Below, piece by piece: positions 58,613 to 64,000 of a DNA stretch of 64,000 bases. The notes below the pieces were generated by a model. The model was not told where the DNA came from, made no database searches, and worked only from the letters and a program-made list of their open reading frames with translations. Origin of the DNA: Bacillota bacterium (lineage in GTDB: Bacteria > Bacillota > Sulfobacillia > JACIYH01); NCBI GenBank assembly GCA_030019365.1, contig JASEFA010000002.1:327525-391524 (forward strand), read 5' to 3'. Made by a program: the position numbers and the translations under genes. Position 1 is the stretch's first letter. Every line of letters begins with the position of its first letter.

Positions 58613-60193
58613 ATGAGAGTGGCGTGCATCCAGCTGGAAGCCTGCGACCTGGAGAGGGCGGAAGAAGGTTTGTCCCATGCCCTGTCCATGGTGGAGAAGG
58701 CCCTCGCCATCCGGCCCGACGTGATAGTCCTGCCCGAGTGCACCTATCCCGCCTACTTCCTGCCGGGATACGACCCGGCCCGTCTCCGTCCTCCTGAAGA
58801 AGTGCTGGACATGTTCGCCGGGATGGCCAGGCGGGGCCAGTGCTACCTGGCGGTGGGGGTGGTGGAGCCGGGGCCGGGGGGCAGGCTGCTCAACTCCGCC
58901 GTGCTGCTCTCCCCAACCGGCCGGGTGGTAGCCCGCGGCCACAAGCACTTGCTCTGGCATTTCGACCGCCGCTGGTTCACCCCCGGTTCCGCCCCCGCGC
59001 TGGCATCAACCCCCTGGGGCAAGATGGGAATGTTTGTGTGTGCCGATGGCAGGCTCCCCGAGATACCACGCCTGCTGGCCCTGGCAGGCGCCCGGCTGCA
59101 GCTGGACCTGACCGCGTGGGTCTCGTCCGGGCGCGACCCCGACCGCCTCACCAACCCCCAGGCCGAGTACATGCTCAGGGTGCGGGCCCTGGAGAACCGC
59201 TGCTACATGGCAGCCGCCAACAAGGTGGGAATGGAAGCGGGCCGCGTGGTGTATTGCGGGCGAAGCCAGGTGGTTTCCCCGGACGGACACGTGCTCGCCC
59301 TGGCGGGGTCCGCTTCCGCCCAGGTGATCCACGCCGACATCGAGCTGCCCGGGGTGACTGACCCCCTCTGGCCGGACTTCGATCCCCTGCGGGACCGCCA
59401 ACCGTCTGCCTATGCCGTGCTGGCCTCCCCCGCCCTGCCCGCCCCGCCTGCCCCGCCCCCTCACCCGCCCGCAGTGGTACGGCTGGCCGCCCTGCAGCTT
59501 TCCCGCCCCGACCTGCTGCCCTCTTTCCTGTACGGCCTTGCCTGCGAGGAGGCCCTCGGCGCGGTAACCAGCCCCCTGCCGGCAGACTCCGGGGTCGACT
59601 CGGGCCTGGCGGCGGCGCGTCCCGTGCCTCCCGTGCGCATCACGGCCTGGTGGCGGGAAGGAGAGCCGGTGGCCCGGCTGGAAACTCCCGACCTCACGGT
59701 AGCTGTGGAGCACTCCCTGGCTCCCGGAAGTCGGGTGTACGATACCCCTGCCGGGCGCGTGGGCGTAATGCTCGACCGGGAGGGACTGCTGCCCGAGGTG
59801 CCCCGCGTGCTCGCCCTGGCGGGAGCCGACTGGATCGCCTGGCCCTGCTCTCTCCCCGCCGACATGGTGGAACCGGTGGCCCGCACCCGGGCGGCGGAAA
59901 ACAAAGTGTTCGTGGTGGCCGCCAACGCTCCCGTCCCCGTCCGCCCGGGAGGCGGCAGCCCGGTGGACTGTGGCGCCAGCCTCGTGGAGGGCGGCGCCAG
60001 CCTGGTGGTGGATCCCGACGGCCGCATCCTGGCCCAGGCCTTTGCGGGTCGCGAGCAAAGCATAGCGGGCCAGGCTCACCTCTGCCTGGCCCGCGCCAAG
60101 ACGATCGTACCGGGCACGGACGCTCTCGCTGATCGGCGCCCGGAAGTTTACACCGCCCTGACCGACGCTACCCGGTCACCTCGAGAAGGTTGA
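58613..60193 (+). CDS. Double nitrilase-domain protein with a degenerate second domain
   Basis: About 526 aa. Domain 1 (1-275) is a complete CN-hydrolase with the triad E42 (LPECTYP), K111 (GHKHLLWHF) and C143 (FVCADGR). After a Pro-rich linker domain 2 (about 290-520) repeats the fold from RLAALQLSR to PRVLALAGADWIAWP, but has no Glu/Lys motif, and Asp stands where the Cys should be (VMLDREG). The second half probably serves structure or assembly. ATG 58613 has AAAGGAG 8 nt upstream. The substrate (an amide or nitrile) is unknown. Its 3' end overlaps the converging BON gene by 26 bp. Confidence 0.9.
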   Translation: MRVACIQLEACDLERAEEGLSHALSMVEKALAIRPDVIVLPECTYPAYFLPGYDPARLRPPEEVLDMFAGMARRGQCYLAVGVVEPGPGGRLLNSAVLLSPTGRVVARGHKHLLWHFDRRWFTPGSAPALASTPWGKMGMFVCADGRLPEIPRLLALAGARLQLDLTAWVSSGRDPDRLTNPQAEYMLRVRALENRCYMAAANKVGMEAGRVVYCGRSQVVSPDGHVLALAGSASAQVIHADIELPGVTDPLWPDFDPLRDRQPSAYAVLASPALPAPPAPPPHPPAVVRLAALQLSRPDLLPSFLYGLACEEALGAVTSPLPADSGVDSGLAAARPVPPVRITAWWREGEPVARLETPDLTVAVEHSLAPGSRVYDTPAGRVGVMLDREGLLPEVPRVLALAGADWIAWPCSLPADMVEPVARTRAAENKVFVVAANAPVPVRPGGGSPVDCGASLVEGGASLVVDPDGRILAQAFAGREQSIAGQAHLCLARAKTIVPGTDALADRRPEVYTALTDATRSPREG

Positions 60194-60419
60194 CGACGCC
60201 ACCCACTCCCTCCACCGTCCGCACCACCCGCTCCGCCCTGCGCCTGGCATCCTCGGACGGCACGGTTCCGTGAAGATACACCCGACGCTTGAGCGTGCCG
60301 ACCCGAATCTCCTTCGCAAAAGCCGCCGTTTGATCATGCACCCGCAGCTGCACGATGACCCGGCTGGAGACGGTGCTGTCACCCAGGTCCCTGTCCAGCC
60401 CCTCCGGTAGCTCTGCCAT
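60168..60419 (-). CDS. Small BON-domain protein
   Basis: 83 aa. One BON domain (about 25-83): the pattern VRVGTLKRRVYLHGTV-like strand, then ARRRAERVVRTVEGVGGVVN is typical. No signal peptide is present. BON domains bind lipids or partner proteins. The ATG 60417-60419 follows GGGAGGAGGAGGGG. A near-consensus promoter is upstream, and the last 26 bp overlap the convergent nitrilase gene. Confidence 0.8.
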   Translation of the reverse strand: MAELPEGLDRDLGDSTVSSRVIVQLRVHDQTAAFAKEIRVGTLKRRVYLHGTVPSEDARRRAERVVRTVEGVGGVVNLLEVTG

Positions 60420-60458
60420 GCCCCCTCCTCCTCCCTGGCAGCCGTTTGCCATTCGAGC

Positions 60459-60487
60459 ATTATAACAGCAGGGGACCAGGCAGGCAA
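60459..60487 (-). promoter_or_regulatory. Sigma-A promoter of the BON gene
   Basis: TTGCCT (60482-60487), 17 bp, TATAAT (60459-60464), with TG one base before the -10 (extended form). Confidence 0.75.
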
Positions 60488-60543
60488 AGCTTCGCAACCC
60501 GAAAGAACGCGCTCGCTGGGCCGTGCCACCCCGTTTCCGCCAG

Positions 60544-60609
60544 CCGGGCGGGTCCGGACACCACCGGGCGGCTCCGCACACCACCGCGCGGCTTCAGACA
60601 CCGCCGGGC
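60544..60609. repeat. 20-bp tandem repeat after the GH1 stop codon
   Basis: Three imperfect 20-bp units starting CCGGGCGGGTCCGGACACCA (60544), CCGGGCGGCTCCGCACACCA (60564) and CCGCGCGGCTTCAGACACCG (60584), then a partial fourth that runs into the GH1 stop codon. No gene is seen between the BON promoter and GH1 apart from this. Confidence 0.85.
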
Positions 60610-61896
60610 TCAGGGCGGGGACAGGCGTCCCGTCCTGGCAACCTGCCCAAGGAAGAGGGCGCTGGGGCGTACGGTGCGCTCCTGGGTCTCGAAGTCCACG
60701 CCGATGAGCCCGAAGTGGGCCCGGTAGCCCTCTGCCCATTCGAAGTTGTCGTGGCTGGACCAGTAGAAGTATCCCGCCACCGCGATGCCCTCTGCGAGAG
60801 CCCTGTGCATGATCTCTAAGTGCCCCCGGATGAAGCGTACTCGCTGGGTATCATCATCCGTGCAGATGCCGTTCTCCGTGATGATGATAGGCTTTTTCCC
60901 GTATCGCGAGAGCCAGCGCAAGATTTCCAGCAGCCCCTCCGGGTACACCTCCCATCCCAGCTGATTGAGCTCCGCCCCGGGGGGCGGCGGTTGGGCTGCC
61001 GCTGCCGCCAAATTCAGCGAGAACCTGACCAGTCCTCGGCTGTAATAGTTGAGCCCAAGGAAGTCCTGGGTGCCAGCTAAACCGGCGACAACGCGACTCC
61101 CCGGGGACAACCACCCCCAGGCGGGCCACCCGGCCTGGCCGGTCTCTATACCTTCCACGAACAATCGGTTGAACACGCGATCGAGGAACCCGGCCAGCTT
61201 GCTGTCGAGCCACGGCCCGCGCCGCACCGGGTGAAACGGGCGGAGGTGGTGGGCCACTCCCACCCGTGCCGCCGGACAATGCTCCTTGATAACGCGGTAG
61301 GCGCGGGCGTGGGCCATGAGCATGTGACGCACCACGGTCACCGTCTCGCCCAGGCTGCGGTGCCCCGGTGGCCAGATGCCGGCCAGGTAGCCCATGGTGG
61401 CGAACACCAGGGGCTCGTTCACCGTCAGCCACCAGGTAACCCGATCACCCAACGCCGCCACCACTGCTTCCGTGTATCGGGCGAACCAGTCCGCCACCTG
61501 CGGGTTAACCCACCCTCCCCTGCGGGCCGCCCAGAGCGGATTGGTGAAATGGTGCAGGGTGACGAAGGGCTCCATCCCCTGCTCGCGGCACGTATCCACC
61601 ACCTGCCGATAGTGATCAAAGGCCTCCCGCGAAAACTGCCCCTCCTCCGGCTCGATACGGCTCCACTCCAGCGAAAAGCGATGGGCGTTGAACCCCAGTT
61701 CCCCGAGCTGGGCAAAGTCCTGCCGATACCGGTGAAACTGGTCGCACGCCATCCCGCTGCGGTGAGCGCCCCAGATGGCACCGGGCCGTTCCTCCCAGAG
61801 GGTCCAATCGTTGGTGTTGCCGCCCTCCACCTGATGAGAGGAAGTGGCCGTCCCCCACCAGAATTCGGCCGGAAAGGTCAAGCCGGTTTCCACCAC
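60610..61896 (-). CDS. GH1 family beta-glycosidase
   Basis: 428 aa, usual GH1 length. Acid/base Glu161 in TVNEP and nucleophile Glu341 in ITENG are present, as are the N-terminal [15 protein letters not shown] and the aglycone region [12 protein letters not shown]. It hydrolyses beta-glucosides or beta-galactosides in the cytoplasm (no signal peptide). The GTG start has GGGAGGGG upstream. It lies downstream of the rRNA operon; the 187-bp gap in front shows no clear promoter. Confidence 0.93.
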   Translation of the reverse strand: MVETGLTFPAEFWWGTATSSHQVEGGNTNDWTLWEERPGAIWGAHRSGMACDQFHRYRQDFAQLGELGFNAHRFSLEWSRIEPEEGQFSREAFDHYRQVVDTCREQGMEPFVTLHHFTNPLWAARRGGWVNPQVADWFARYTEAVVAALGDRVTWWLTVNEPLVFATMGYLAGIWPPGHRSLGETVTVVRHMLMAHARAYRVIKEHCPAARVGVAHHLRPFHPVRRGPWLDSKLAGFLDRVFNRLFVEGIETGQAGWPAWGWLSPGSRVVAGLAGTQDFLGLNYYSRGLVRFSLNLAAAAAQPPPPGAELNQLGWEVYPEGLLEILRWLSRYGKKPIIITENGICTDDDTQRVRFIRGHLEIMHRALAEGIAVAGYFYWSSHDNFEWAEGYRAHFGLIGVDFETQERTVRPSALFLGQVARTGRLSPP

Positions 61897-62083
61897 GTCC
61901 CCCTCCCCTGCCCGTTCTCCCTACCGTGCTCCCTGGAGGGAACTGTTCGCCGCCACCGCCCCATCGCCTCCAACTGCCCGCTGCTATTGGTGTCCGGTCT
62001 GATACTCTATGTGTTCTGGCCGGGTACGGCTGGGCCTTGAACCTCCCGGGGTTGCCGGTAGAGGGGAATCATTCGCGAGGCCA

Positions 62084-62119
62084 AGAGCCCCCGCGGGGCA
62101 CGCTCCCCGCGGGGGCTCT
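62084..62119 (-). terminator. Hairpin terminating the rRNA operon
   Basis: Perfect 15-bp arms AGAGCCCCCGCGGGG/CCCCGCGGGGGCTCT with a 6-nt loop, just after the 5S gene. There is only a short U-containing tail (TCTTGG) on the minus strand. Confidence 0.7.
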
Positions 62120-62125
62120 CCAACA

Positions 62126-62247
62126 GCTTCCCGGCACCGACCTACTCTCCCGGGCGGCCCCCCGCCAAGTACCATCGGCCCTGGAGGGCTTAACGACCGT
62201 GTTCGGGATGGGAACGGGTGTGACCCCTCCGGTATGGGCACCGGGAA
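62126..62247 (-). rRNA. rrf: 5S rRNA
   Basis: Minus-strand sequence has the 5S core CACACCCGTTCCCATCCCGA, CACGGTCGTTAAGCCCTCCA and GGGAGAGTAGGTCGGTGCC, and the ends CCCGGTGCC and GGTGCCGGG pair. Ends are estimated to a few bases. It follows the 23S gene by about 50 bp without a tRNA between. Confidence 0.93.
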
Positions 62248-62296
62248 TCCCTGCACCCTCAAAACCACACAGCGGAACACCCAAACCGCCCCGGAA

Positions 62297-64000
<1,704 letters not shown>

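Overview
The window looks like chromosomal DNA of a GC-rich, anaerobic, spore-forming member of the Bacillota (Firmicutes). The evidence is: spoVT, a SpoVB-type flippase, veg, abrB, a T-box in front of metG, a c-di-AMP receptor (DarA), RicT, and a gene order that follows the Bacillus subtilis origin-proximal region. [FeFe]-hydrogenases and their maturases point to a strictly anaerobic, hydrogen-metabolising life style. Genus cannot be assigned from sequence alone. Almost every gene lies on the minus strand, so the text below runs from the right end to the left.

Right end (54-64 kb): an rRNA operon (3' part of 23S, then 5S and a large terminator hairpin), a GH1 beta-glycosidase, a small BON protein, a plus-strand protein with two nitrilase domains, an atypical M24 protein, and a YaaO-like decarboxylase. 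These are followed by the conserved block tmk-darA-holB-ricT.

Hydrogenase region (30.6-53 kb): hypF-hypC-hypD-hypE for [NiFe]-cofactor maturation come first. Next is a tightly packed 12-gene operon (34.1-47.7 kb): DRTGG, anti-sigma-type ATPase, sensory-type H-cluster protein, DRTGG, PHP, NuoE, HATPase, HndB, a NuoF-NfnB fusion, HydA, NuoE, NuoF, HydA. After the last hydA stop lies a broken [NiFe]-hydrogenase large-subunit relic. A structured leader and the TM1266-hydE-hydG maturation operon follow. The arrangement suggests electron-bifurcating H2/NAD(P)H/ferredoxin exchange, plus a redox- or H2-sensing module of unknown mechanism.

Middle (18-30.5 kb): rsmI starts an operon with a D-aminoacylase and an M20 amidohydrolase. 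The abrB gene stands alone on the plus strand. An accessory stretch then holds nurA, an ADP-ribosylglycohydrolase, a flavoprotein relic, herA and a single-chain type IIG-like restriction-modification enzyme.

Left end (0-18.5 kb): the T-box controlled metG, then tatD, hsp20, yabE, rsmA, a YkuK-like gene, a GNAT gene, veg, a trypsin-like protease, ispE, a nucleotidyltransferase, a shortened glmU, prs, rplY/ctc, pth, mfd, spoVT (with a sigma-G-like promoter) and the start of a spoVB-like gene. Compared with B. subtilis the backbone order is kept, and the hydrogenase block, the amidohydrolase pair and the HerA/NurA/R-M block sit as insertions in it.
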